Of a DNA stretch of 36,066 bases, positions 18,801 through 26,587 are shown in pieces. Every line of letters begins with the position of its first letter. The first letter of the stretch is position 1. Position numbers and translations under genes: made by a program. The notes below the pieces were generated by a model that worked only from the letters and a program-made list of their open reading frames with translations, did no database searches and was not told where the DNA came from. Origin of the DNA: Bacteroidota bacterium (GTDB lineage: Bacteria > Bacteroidota > Bacteroidia > Chitinophagales > LD1); contig CANHIG010000008.1 of NCBI GenBank assembly GCA_947461105.1, positions 1-36,066 on the forward strand, written 5' to 3'.

Positions 18801-19482
18801 GCAGACTGATACAAATGTAGTACAGCAAACTATAAATTCACGAAACAGTATTTTCTTTAATCGGTTTTCATCGAAGATAAATACACAGATTGATATCAAT
18901 TACTTAAACACAAAAACCTTACTTACCTCCGGTATTGAAAATCGATTGCTCACAAATCAAATAGTTACTATCCGATGGAATATATGGAGAGAGTTACTTC
19001 TAGAAACAAATTACAATAACGGAACAAAAGCCAATCATTCTGATTTTTTCAAAACGCAACAATTCAAAATTAATTTCAATGAGACGAAATCTGAATTAAG
19101 CTACCTCTACAGAAACATGATTAGAATAGGAATTAACTACAACTATATTAATCGCGCAAACAATATTGCACTCTATGGAGGTCAAAAAACAGAGCAGCAT
19201 CTGGCAGGAATAGATTTTAGATTCAGTAAATCCGGAACCACTACACTTAGCACAAAATTCACCTTTGCCTCAGTAGCATATAAAAAAGGTTCTTCAGAAA
19301 ATGCACAGGCTGATTTTGCGCTACTTGAGGGGTTAAAAGCAGGAAAAAATTATTTGTGGAATGTATCCATAGAGCAAAAAATAACTTCGCTACTTCAGCT
19401 TATAGTTGGATATGATGGAAGAAAAACAGGAAGTGATGCTGTGGTGCATACTGCAAGAGCAGAGATAAGAGCACTATTTTAA
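15898..19482 (+). CDS. Large outer-membrane beta-barrel protein, SprA-like N-terminal motifs
   Basis: A 1194-residue protein with a signal peptide in the first 35 residues (MALLISLSIPLFSQSQ). There is an ATG at 15898 and a possible later one at 15961. Residues 155-370 contain LNLQLQGKLSEDLEV, NIPIQPDGNTQRIQEFDK, EGNQGPYKLIGANNEAFIII and YIIDYNTGQITFTPRRLI. These recall the N-terminal part of SprA/Sov, the T9SS translocon, and a broader uncharacterised Bacteroidota family. The rest is an alternating aromatic/polar beta pattern, and the protein ends in ARAEIRALF, consistent with a C-terminal beta signal. At about half the length of SprA it is probably not SprA itself. It lies directly after tamB on the same strand, which suggests an envelope-assembly link. 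Its stop overlaps the convergent DUF2851 gene by four bases. The function is unknown. Confidence 0.75.
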   Translation: MNSPLVIIHKDKYPSRRYIIYMALLISLSIPLFSQSQSLSNIRQKRIEVLSDTLQIDTVSIIPNTLQIFDQLGQKINAGTYDLYPFSSQIIWKQKPTTPINIVYRAYPMMFANKYFHKDFKKYQESQINFSVRPFSYNPEPTTPNDFLDFGTLEYSGNFSRGISFGSNQDVVLNSVLNLQLQGKLSEDLEVVANVTDNNIPIQPDGNTQRIQEFDKIFIQLKREKQSVTLGDFDMLEGSNYFMRYSKKTQGARIDGEADLKKGGILKIHAGGGISRGKFARNTLNVTEGNQGPYKLIGANNEAFIIILANTEEVFINGVKQTRGFDKDYIIDYNTGQITFTPRRLITKDLRIVVEFEYSEKSYQRTMADAKLDWIYKKTSIGFNLYTEQDGKNQSIQQNLDAEKKSFLGGIGDNTNNVLYPGVDSTSYDANRILYRRIDTSLVIGGGTINLQYYEKSTDPILAKYSLSFSLVGEGKGNYIASSTTANGRVYQYSIPTIDPVTNTLIPTGNYEPAIKLITPILNQLYSLYIKQKIGKYIDIKAEGAVSNRDMNLFSSKDDKNNVGGGVNAAVSYTRDIANKKEIKQSIKTYSEYEFINKDFVPIERYRTIEFYRDFNLGFIPTTTNEHYAKAGIGYNYSSVFSAEYRIKSFIQDSLYKGYEHTEITDLKKGGFAFKTNTTFLHSNSISEKSILARPRGEISYTINKLKGWRTGVSFFNEINRTQLAASDSLDKSKSHIWHEYKYYIESPDSVQDKYRVEYFVRIEQPSLGSNFQTPNKIGHNISFSGNVTSIKNQNLQWTLTYRRLNDKDTARAAQELKNYYLGRIDYSFNVMKGFLKSNTFYEIGTGQEQKLQLIYVISPTNKGDYIWQGDANNNAIKDITEFVPLKFQTDTSYVRTFQSTLESVPVNTNQLNQSFNINPAALIKDSKNSFLKAVKLFSFYASVQMSKKIYTSKSNKTGDYFSPIQTKQTDTNVVQQTINSRNSIFFNRFSSKINTQIDINYLNTKTLLTSGIENRLLTNQIVTIRWNIWRELLLETNYNNGTKANHSDFFKTQQFKINFNETKSELSYLYRNMIRIGINYNYINRANNIALYGGQKTEQHLAGIDFRFSKSGTTTLSTKFTFASVAYKKGSSENAQADFALLEGLKAGKNYLWNVSIEQKITSLLQLIVGYDGRKTGSDAVVHTARAEIRALF

Positions 19483-20774
19483 CTTTTCAATACGGTTTTG
19501 CCAACATAACAGCTAAGGCATTGATGTCGATCACAGTATGCTGTTTTGAGCTGAATCAAAGCCTGAGACTCCATAGCATTTGTAGGTTTATAATTCAGAA
19601 ATTCAAAATCGCGAATAATCCCATTGCTTTCTTTAGATATACTTTCCAAAAAAACGATTGCTTTATCGCAATACATTTCTTCTTGCAAATATTTGCCATA
19701 AGTAAACAAAATTGGCACCAACACATTTATAGAAAGCATTTGCAACGTTGCTTTTCCAATTTTGAATGCGTGCTTCTTTTGCTGATTTTGATTGAAATCG
19801 AAATGACTTTCCCAATATGAATGATTAGTCATCATAAAACTATTTTCAAATTCAGCAACAGTTTCACAAGCCAATATCTTATCAAACGAAAAATTCCCAG
19901 ATGCAATGATAGCAGAGAGCTGAGCTATCCTGAATGAAGGAAATGCAGCCGGTCTTATTTTGCTAAATTTTAAAGACACCGCATCAATTCCGGACAATGA
20001 GTGAAGCCGATTTTGATAATTGTATTCTATTTTCAATTTATTGAAATATTCATCGTCAATATTTCGCTCTAATAATCCGGACTGCCCAAATAAAATGGCT
20101 TCAATTGATTTTAAGCTATGCAAGTTCTTATATAGAACTCTGACAGGTGTGTTTTCAGCTAAATGCTGCAAAGCATCATTATTGAGCTTCCCTCCTAAAT
20201 ACCTTGCCAGATACACAAACAATATCTGATTCCAATCATTGTTGAATCTCAGTCTAAGAGCATCGATATCATTAACTTTTCTTTCCAATCGCTCAATAGC
20301 TATCTTGGTTAAAAACTGAATAAATGTGATTTGATTAATTGCAGGTGAAAACTGTTTGCAAGGAATAACATCAGAATTTTGCATGAGCACTTTATAGTGC
20401 TCAATTAGTCTCGCATCCACAAAATCTGATAATTGCAAAATTTCAACATCCGCACCATTATTCAGCTTGGTGGAAATATTTTTTGACTGCCACACCACAT
20501 GAAGAATCACTGAATTATATGCCTTGTCTTTATGGTGATTATGCTTTTCCCAATCAGCTTCCTGGAAGTGAATCTCAATATTTCCAGCAAGTTTAAGTTT
20601 ATCAATAATGACAGATGCATTACTAAAGTCCGGTCCGGAATCAAACTGCCGAACACCGGGATAAGTAACAGCTAATTTTTTGCCTGATTTTGTAGTGAGG
20701 TTAGCATGCTCAAAAAGCTGATGCTGCCATATATACACTACCAAATCTTCAAATATAATTTGAGCAACAGCCAT
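19479..20774 (-). CDS. DUF2851 family protein
   Basis: A 431-residue protein when read from the ATG at 20774; a TTG two codons upstream is possible. The N-terminal VYIWQHQLFEHANLTTKSG, then YPGVRQFDSGPDFSNASV and GNIEIHFQEADWEKHNHHKD, match the DUF2851 family, which is widespread in Bacteroidota and of unknown function. The GNIEIH and HxHHxD-like cluster could bind a metal, but that is inference. A C-terminal CDRHQCLSCYVGK gives three Cys and one His close together, which might also be a metal site. No signal peptide or membrane segment is visible, so it is probably cytosolic. It follows the PLP enzyme gene after 13 bases and is probably co-transcribed. Its stop overlaps that of the large barrel gene. 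Confidence 0.85.
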   Translation of the reverse strand: MAVAQIIFEDLVVYIWQHQLFEHANLTTKSGKKLAVTYPGVRQFDSGPDFSNASVIIDKLKLAGNIEIHFQEADWEKHNHHKDKAYNSVILHVVWQSKNISTKLNNGADVEILQLSDFVDARLIEHYKVLMQNSDVIPCKQFSPAINQITFIQFLTKIAIERLERKVNDIDALRLRFNNDWNQILFVYLARYLGGKLNNDALQHLAENTPVRVLYKNLHSLKSIEAILFGQSGLLERNIDDEYFNKLKIEYNYQNRLHSLSGIDAVSLKFSKIRPAAFPSFRIAQLSAIIASGNFSFDKILACETVAEFENSFMMTNHSYWESHFDFNQNQQKKHAFKIGKATLQMLSINVLVPILFTYGKYLQEEMYCDKAIVFLESISKESNGIIRDFEFLNYKPTNAMESQALIQLKTAYCDRHQCLSCYVGKTVLKS

Positions 20775-20787
20775 CTTCAAACATTGA

Positions 20788-21957
20788 TTATTTATTAAAA
20801 ACTTTTGAAGCTTTCGATATATCTGCTATCAATAAATCGGCAGATTCCAATCCAACATAAAAACGAATAAGATTAAATGGATACTTTCTCTTGCCTTCAA
20901 AGCTCTTGTCATAAAACGAACAAGCGGGTATAATTAATGATTCGTGACCACCCCAGGAAACAGCCATTTTAAAATGCTTCAATTGCTCACAAAATTGTTC
21001 TACTGTCTCCACAGAATCTGAATTAATCAATAAGCTAAATAGCCCTCCATTCCATTGCATTTGACTCTTTGCCAAATTATTCAATGGGAAATTATCTTCA
21101 AACGGATGAAGAATTTTAGACACAAATTTTTGCCCGCGCAAAAAAACAAGAACCTTCTCTGTTGTTTCTCCAATTGCTTTTATACGTATAGAAAAAGTCC
21201 TCAATCCCCGCAAAATCAGCCATGCATCATGGGGTGAAACAATCGTTCCAATATTCAAAAATTCAGAGTGATATATCTTATCAATCATCGAATGATTTGA
21301 AATGATAGCTCCGGCAACAACATCGCTATGCCCATTAAGATATTTTGAAATAGAATGAATTTCGATATCTATTCCCATGCTGATACATTTCTGTCCAACA
21401 GGAGTGGCAAAAGTATTATCGATGATAGTTATAATATTTCTCTCTTTCGCAAATGCAACTACCTGTCTAATATCAATAATGTCAAATGTAAATGTGTTAG
21501 GACTTTCAAGAAATATGACCTTGGTTTTATCAGTAACATTTTTCAAAAAATCATTGGTGCTAAACGCTGACGCAAAAGTGCTATCAACATTAAATCGCTT
21601 AAGAATAACCCTGCAAAATTTTTCAGTCCAACTATAAGGATGCTCCATACACAAAATGTGATCTCCGGCTGATACATTAGCCAGAATAGCAAGACTAATA
21701 GCCGATGCGCCACTAGATACAATCATTGCATCATCAGCGTCTGACATTGCAGCAACTTTTTTCCTAATAATAGCCACTGTAGGGTTATCCCCTCTGGTAT
21801 AAAGCGGAGTTTTCGCTTCATTTTTAAAAGCATCTCGCAATACACTCACTCTGTCAAAATAAAAATTACTCGTTTGATATATAGGAGGAACAACAGGTTT
21901 TGAAGTAAAGGCCTCGTCTTCACCCAATTTAAAAATTATTTTAGAAATATCATCCAT
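20788..21957 (-). CDS. PLP-dependent transsulfuration-family enzyme (cystathionine synthase/lyase type)
   Basis: A 389-residue protein of the Cys/Met metabolism PLP family. YTRGDNPTV at 53-61 is the phosphate-contacting loop, and VSSGASAISLAI at 80-91 is the cofactor-binding helix. Y108 stacks on PLP, D180 in IIDNTFATP contacts the pyridine nitrogen, and K205 in SISKYLNGHSD forms the Schiff base. It could be cystathionine gamma-synthase, gamma-lyase or beta-lyase, or methionine gamma-lyase; these share all the visible motifs. The usual Y-G-G-T tetrad after the PLP-stacking Tyr is replaced by YSWT, which blurs subfamily assignment. It heads a two-gene minus-strand unit with the DUF2851 gene and diverges from the lytic transglycosylase gene across 137 bases. 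Confidence 0.88.
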   Translation of the reverse strand: MDDISKIIFKLGEDEAFTSKPVVPPIYQTSNFYFDRVSVLRDAFKNEAKTPLYTRGDNPTVAIIRKKVAAMSDADDAMIVSSGASAISLAILANVSAGDHILCMEHPYSWTEKFCRVILKRFNVDSTFASAFSTNDFLKNVTDKTKVIFLESPNTFTFDIIDIRQVVAFAKERNIITIIDNTFATPVGQKCISMGIDIEIHSISKYLNGHSDVVAGAIISNHSMIDKIYHSEFLNIGTIVSPHDAWLILRGLRTFSIRIKAIGETTEKVLVFLRGQKFVSKILHPFEDNFPLNNLAKSQMQWNGGLFSLLINSDSVETVEQFCEQLKHFKMAVSWGGHESLIIPACSFYDKSFEGKRKYPFNLIRFYVGLESADLLIADISKASKVFNK

Positions 21958-22094
21958 AATTTTATATTCATTTTAAGCTCCATTTGTGACACAAGTATTA
22001 AAGATGTCCAATTTTTTATAAAATAAACAATTTGCAGTGCGTCAATAGGGAGCAAATTAGCTCAATTTGGTAAATTTACGAAGTAAGCTTATAC

Positions 22095-23783
22095 ATGAAA
22101 AAAATAATTTCTATACTATGTACGTCCGGAATGGTGCTGAATATATTTTGCAGCCCCCTCCAGCAGGATAGCCTGCAAAAAGTTGATTTTGACCCCGTAA
22201 TTTTAGCTTTAGACAACCTCTCTCAAACCTACTTTACCCGAGAAAAATTATTTGCAAACTCTGAAGAGCTACAAAAATCAATTTCAATAATTCCTGACCA
22301 GCTTCCTCAATACACTGATTTAGAAATGAAAATACGTCTGAAGCAAATTCCTTCAGACATTTCTTTGGACTATAACAGCCAGGTTAAATCATTCATTGAT
22401 TTATTCAGCATAAAAAAGAGAGAATTCATAACAAGGATGCTGGCTGCGTCACAGATATATTTCCCACTCTTCGAGGAAATACTCGATAAGAAAAATATGC
22501 CTCACGAATTAAAATATTTATCTGTAATTGAATCAGCACTTAACCCAAGTGCCGTTTCCCCAGCGGGTGCAACCGGATTATGGCAACTTATGATTGGTAC
22601 AGGAAAAATGCTAGGCTGCGATGCCAACTCGTGTATAGACGAGAGAAGAGATCCAAGAAAATCTACAGAAGCCGGAACAGCCTACTTGAAGCAGTTATAT
22701 AATCTCTATGGAGATTGGCTTCTGGCTTTGGCGGCATATAACTCCGGTCCCGGAAACGTAAATAAAGCAATTGCAAGAGCAGGAGCAAAAAACTTTTGGG
22801 CAATCAGAAGTTATCTACCTGCTGAAACAAGAAGTTATGTGCCCACATTCATTGCAATGGCCTATGTAATGCACTATGCCAAAGATTATAAAATCTTATC
22901 TGCTGAGCCTAAAAGAGAACTTTATGATGTGGACTCGGTATTAATATCTGCAAAGGTTTCTTTGGATCATATATCAAATACTCTCGGGATTTCACGAGAA
23001 GAGATACAGTTTCTTAATCCATCTCTTAAAGCCGGATATATTCCTCTGCTTCAAAAGGGATTCCCATTGAATCTGCCGATAAACTACTTTGTGCAGTTTG
23101 AAGCAAAGAAGAATATAATCATGAACGATCCGCTGATGAAAAATCAGGAGGCTACAGCAGATGCTTTTGTAAATCCTGACTTTATTAAAGCGCCTAAAGT
23201 GATATGGTATAAAGTGAAACCAAAAGAAACTATCGGTAAAATTGCTGCGAAGTATGATGTTTCCACGAAAGAAATCATAAGATGGAATAGACTAAAGAGC
23301 TCTAAACTTGCAAAAGGTCAGAAAATAAAGATAAACACCATCATTCAGATTCCTAACTATAATAACAGTACTGCACAGAAGAAAACTGACACAATAGTAA
23401 ACACTTCAATTGCCCTCGAAACAACTGAGGGAGAGATTTCTAAACATATAGAAGAAGAAGCTGAGGAACTTTCTAGTGAATATGAGAACTATATCATTGA
23501 GACTGATGAATACGGAAATATTGTAAAAAGAGTTTTAATTCCAAGAGACAAAGCAGCTGGCAAACCTGTAGCAAAAAGTAATGCCACTCCTGCAAGTGCT
23601 AATAAAAATGCTAATTTAATTCAGAAAAGTAAAGTTGTTTTCCACAAAGTACAATCTGGAGATACACTTTGGAATATCTCACAGAAATATGGTGGCATAA
23701 GCATTGAGAAAATACGAGAACTTAATGGACTCAATTCTAAGTCTGTCATTCAAAAAGGTCAGGTTCTTAAAATTCTTCTTTAG
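22095..23783 (+). CDS. mltD: MltD-like membrane/secreted lytic transglycosylase with two LysM domains
   Basis: A 562-residue protein. A short signal peptide (1-20, IISILCTSGMVLNIFCS) is followed by a helical linker. The SLT (lysozyme-like) domain spans about 120-260: ELKYLSVIESALNPSAVSP holds the catalytic E146, followed by GATGLWQLMIGTG and AAYNSGPGNVNKAI. LysM repeats lie at about 371-420 (YKVKPKETIGKIAAKYDVS) and 515-562 (HKVQSGDTLWNISQKYG). A charged acidic linker joins them. It would cleave the MurNAc-GlcNAc bond with formation of 1,6-anhydro-MurNAc in the periplasm, held to peptidoglycan by LysM. The lipobox is poor (Phe before Cys), so lipoprotein status is doubtful. Catalytic family is firm. 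Confidence 0.92.
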   Translation: MKKIISILCTSGMVLNIFCSPLQQDSLQKVDFDPVILALDNLSQTYFTREKLFANSEELQKSISIIPDQLPQYTDLEMKIRLKQIPSDISLDYNSQVKSFIDLFSIKKREFITRMLAASQIYFPLFEEILDKKNMPHELKYLSVIESALNPSAVSPAGATGLWQLMIGTGKMLGCDANSCIDERRDPRKSTEAGTAYLKQLYNLYGDWLLALAAYNSGPGNVNKAIARAGAKNFWAIRSYLPAETRSYVPTFIAMAYVMHYAKDYKILSAEPKRELYDVDSVLISAKVSLDHISNTLGISREEIQFLNPSLKAGYIPLLQKGFPLNLPINYFVQFEAKKNIIMNDPLMKNQEATADAFVNPDFIKAPKVIWYKVKPKETIGKIAAKYDVSTKEIIRWNRLKSSKLAKGQKIKINTIIQIPNYNNSTAQKKTDTIVNTSIALETTEGEISKHIEEEAEELSSEYENYIIETDEYGNIVKRVLIPRDKAAGKPVAKSNATPASANKNANLIQKSKVVFHKVQSGDTLWNISQKYGGISIEKIRELNGLNSKSVIQKGQVLKILL

Positions 23784-23834
23784 TAAAATATCATTATTCA
23801 TATTTTTAGGTATTTTGTACCATAATACCGGAAT

Positions 23835-25544
23835 ATGAGTTACAGAGTTTTTTCACCTCAGGAATATCCGCTTCCATACATCATTGAAAATATTCAGGAT
23901 TGGCCGATATATAGAATTAGTCAGCAGAAAGATGCGCTAAAAGACTTCCTTACTAAAAGGGTTCTGGAAAAATTTGAGTCGAAATTTCCAAATGAGAAAG
24001 AGCAAAAAGAAGAGTTAGCAAAAATAATTTTTCAGGAAAAAATTAGACTAACACAAACCCCCTGGAAAGCAGACCCCAAAGACGAGAGACAATTCTGGAA
24101 TAATGTCAAGAGCAAATTTATACAACTCGATGCCATTAATAAGGAGACCGATACAAAACCCATTGAGATTATTAAGCAAATCGTAGATCGCTATATCAAT
24201 GAAATTGTCGGCAATTTTGATCCTAAAGCATACGGTCTGGCCAGAACATTACTTCCTCAATTTTTCGGTAGAATTTTTAAAGCTGCACCCGGAAAATGGT
24301 TCAAAACATTGAGTGCAAATGCAAAAACTATTCATGAGAAAATTCCGATTACCGGAAATATTGAAAAAATTAGGAATCTGGCAAAGAAGGGTACAGTAAT
24401 TGTTTTACCTACACACTTTAGTAACATGGATTCCATAATGGTAGGCTGGGTATTGAGCGAAGTAGGCTTACCGGCTTTTATCTATGGCGCAGGATTGAAT
24501 CTATTTTCTATTAAATTGCTTTCCTACTTTATGAGCAATCTGGGTGCTTATAAAGTTGACAGAAGAAAGAAAAACAGTCTTTACTTAGAAACTTTAAAAA
24601 GCTACTCTAGAGAGTCGATAAGTGCCGGAGCGCATTCCATATTTTTCCCCGGTGGTACCCGTTCCCGATCAGGTACTTTAGAGAAAAAATTGAAACTTGG
24701 ATTGCTGGGAACTGCTGTTGAAGCACAAAAAAATCATTACAAAAATTTTCCGAAAGAAACAGCTCCAAAGATATTTGTTGTGCCCCTGGTTATCAATTAT
24801 CACTTTGTACTCGAAGCTGAATCACTTATCAATGACTACCTGAAAGAAACAGGGAAGGAAAAATTCCTTAAAGAAAATGATGAATACTCTACATCATACA
24901 AGATGGTTAAGTTCATATTTAAATTCTTATCCGCCTCATCTTCATTGGCAATTTCTTTCGGAGAACCAATGGATGTAATTGGCAATCCTGTTGATGATAA
25001 TGGAGATAGCTACAACCATCTAGGACATAAAATTGATGTGCGTAATTATTTTGTAACCAACGGACAACTATCCGATGATCAGCAAAGAGAAGACGAATAC
25101 ACCAGAATCTTAGGTGAAAAAACAGTGAATCAATATTTCAGATATAATGTTGTTCTATCCAGTCATCTGGTGTGCTTTGCAGCCTTTGAATATTTGAGGG
25201 CGCTCCATCACAAAGTGGATATATATACATTACTGAGGACGCCTCCGGAAGAAATAAATATTCCTGCAGAAGAATTAAATAAGGTGATAGAATCACTAAA
25301 AGAACGATTAAAAGAAATGAATAAGAATAACCTTGTACTGCTTTCGCCTGAAATTCGTTTTACTACTGAAAAATTGATTGACCATGGAATGAGCAACATC
25401 AATCTATTTCATGCAAACTCTCCACTGCTGCGCTCCAGCGATGGGAGTTTCTATTACTCAGAAGATATAAAACTTTTATACTACTACCATAACAGACTTG
25501 AAGGTTATAAATTGGAGAATTTTGTTACAAAAAATACGAAATGA
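23835..25544 (+). CDS. Glycerol-3-phosphate acyltransferase-like (PlsC/PlsB fold)
   Basis: A 569-residue acyltransferase. The HX4D motif is HFSNMD at 194-199 inside VIVLPTHFSNMDS. A substrate-binding stretch follows at AFIYGAGLNLF, and FPGGTRSRSG at 271-280 corresponds to block III. The usual Glu of the EGTRSR/EGGRSR motif is Gly here. The first 150 residues and the last 200 or so residues extend beyond the minimal PlsC size, resembling the larger PlsB type. It probably adds the first fatty acid to glycerol-3-phosphate at the inner membrane, because its stop overlaps the start of gpsA, whose product makes that substrate. Substrate is inferred from context; fold is firm. A pair of alternative hairpins sits just before the ATG. 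Confidence 0.8.
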   Translation: MSYRVFSPQEYPLPYIIENIQDWPIYRISQQKDALKDFLTKRVLEKFESKFPNEKEQKEELAKIIFQEKIRLTQTPWKADPKDERQFWNNVKSKFIQLDAINKETDTKPIEIIKQIVDRYINEIVGNFDPKAYGLARTLLPQFFGRIFKAAPGKWFKTLSANAKTIHEKIPITGNIEKIRNLAKKGTVIVLPTHFSNMDSIMVGWVLSEVGLPAFIYGAGLNLFSIKLLSYFMSNLGAYKVDRRKKNSLYLETLKSYSRESISAGAHSIFFPGGTRSRSGTLEKKLKLGLLGTAVEAQKNHYKNFPKETAPKIFVVPLVINYHFVLEAESLINDYLKETGKEKFLKENDEYSTSYKMVKFIFKFLSASSSLAISFGEPMDVIGNPVDDNGDSYNHLGHKIDVRNYFVTNGQLSDDQQREDEYTRILGEKTVNQYFRYNVVLSSHLVCFAAFEYLRALHHKVDIYTLLRTPPEEINIPAEELNKVIESLKERLKEMNKNNLVLLSPEIRFTTEKLIDHGMSNINLFHANSPLLRSSDGSFYYSEDIKLLYYYHNRLEGYKLENFVTKNTK

Positions 25545-26587
25545 AAAACGCGTTAAATACAGTTGGGGTAATAGGCGCTGGCAGTTTTGGAACTGCTGTA
25601 TCAAATATTTTAGCTGAAAATACTAATGTGCTTCTTTATGAACGAAATGATGAAATCAGAAATAGAATAATCAAAGAAGGGACAAACAGAAATCATGTCA
25701 TGCATCCCAATATTCGACTTACTGATTCATTTGAAGAGGTGGCAGAAAAGTGTTACTTGCTTTTCCCTGTTGTTCCTTCTGCATCCTTCAAAAAAATGAT
25801 TATTGATTTTTCGCCTTATTTGCGCCCTGACCACCTGATGATTCACGCAACAAAAGGACTTCATTGTGAATTTGATATTGACACGATACACCCGAAGGAT
25901 GTAAATCTGAAGAAGATAAAAACAATGAGCGAGTTGATCCAACAAGAAACTGCCATTGTAAGAATAGGATGTATGGCTGGGCCAAACTTAGCTGCTGAGC
26001 TTGCCACACATCAGCCTGCGGCAACAGTAGTTGCGAGCAGATTTGAAGAGGTAATCAGAGAGGGCAAAAACTCGCTCAGGAGCGATAGATTTCAAGTATA
26101 TGGCAATAAAGATTTACTCGGAATAGAATTGGCAGGTGTGCTCAAAAACTATATTGCCTTAGCGTCTGGTGCACTTAGCGGAATAGGTTATGGAGAGAAT
26201 ACCAGAGCGTTCTTGATTACCAGAGGCATGGCCGAAATGATATATATAGGAAAAGCTCTTGGAGCCGATAAGAAAGCATTTCTGGGATTAGCGGGTATTG
26301 GAGATTTAATTGCTACTTGTAATTCACCAAAATCAAGGAATTACACGGTAGGGTTCAGACTTGCAAAAGGCGAAAAGCTTGAGGATATACTTGCCTCTAT
26401 GAATGAAGTGGCAGAGGGGGTAAGAACATTAAAGATAGCAAAGCTTATTGTTGACCATATCGGTGCAAATGCCCCATTATTACAAATGATGTATAGTGTA
26501 TTCTTTGAAGGTCTGAGTATTGAAAAAGCTATCACTTATCTGATGCGTTATCCGGTAGATAATGATGCAGACTATCTGGATTTATAA
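25541..26587 (+). CDS. gpsA: NAD(P)H-dependent glycerol-3-phosphate dehydrogenase
   Basis: A 348-residue protein with the standard GpsA order. VGVIGAGSFGTAVSNILA at 8-25 is the nucleotide-binding loop. FPVVPSASF and HATKGL follow. GCMAGPNLAAELA and ELAGVLKNYIALASGAL carry the catalytic region. GLAGIGDLIATCNSPKSRNY is the C-terminal signature. It reduces dihydroxyacetone phosphate to sn-glycerol-3-phosphate for phospholipid synthesis in the cytosol. A short extra stretch lies at residues 112-135 compared with the E. coli enzyme. Its ATG overlaps the acyltransferase stop (ATGA), so the two are translationally coupled. It converges with the PHP phosphatase gene, overlapping by six bases. Confidence 0.96.
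   Translation: MKNALNTVGVIGAGSFGTAVSNILAENTNVLLYERNDEIRNRIIKEGTNRNHVMHPNIRLTDSFEEVAEKCYLLFPVVPSASFKKMIIDFSPYLRPDHLMIHATKGLHCEFDIDTIHPKDVNLKKIKTMSELIQQETAIVRIGCMAGPNLAAELATHQPAATVVASRFEEVIREGKNSLRSDRFQVYGNKDLLGIELAGVLKNYIALASGALSGIGYGENTRAFLITRGMAEMIYIGKALGADKKAFLGLAGIGDLIATCNSPKSRNYTVGFRLAKGEKLEDILASMNEVAEGVRTLKIAKLIVDHIGANAPLLQMMYSVFFEGLSIEKAITYLMRYPVDNDADYLDL

Noticed and set aside
22071-22078. TAAATTTA as a -7 box for the lytic transglycosylase gene
   Set aside because: One mismatch to TAnnTTTG and no TTTG at the right distance upstream; not strong enough to list.
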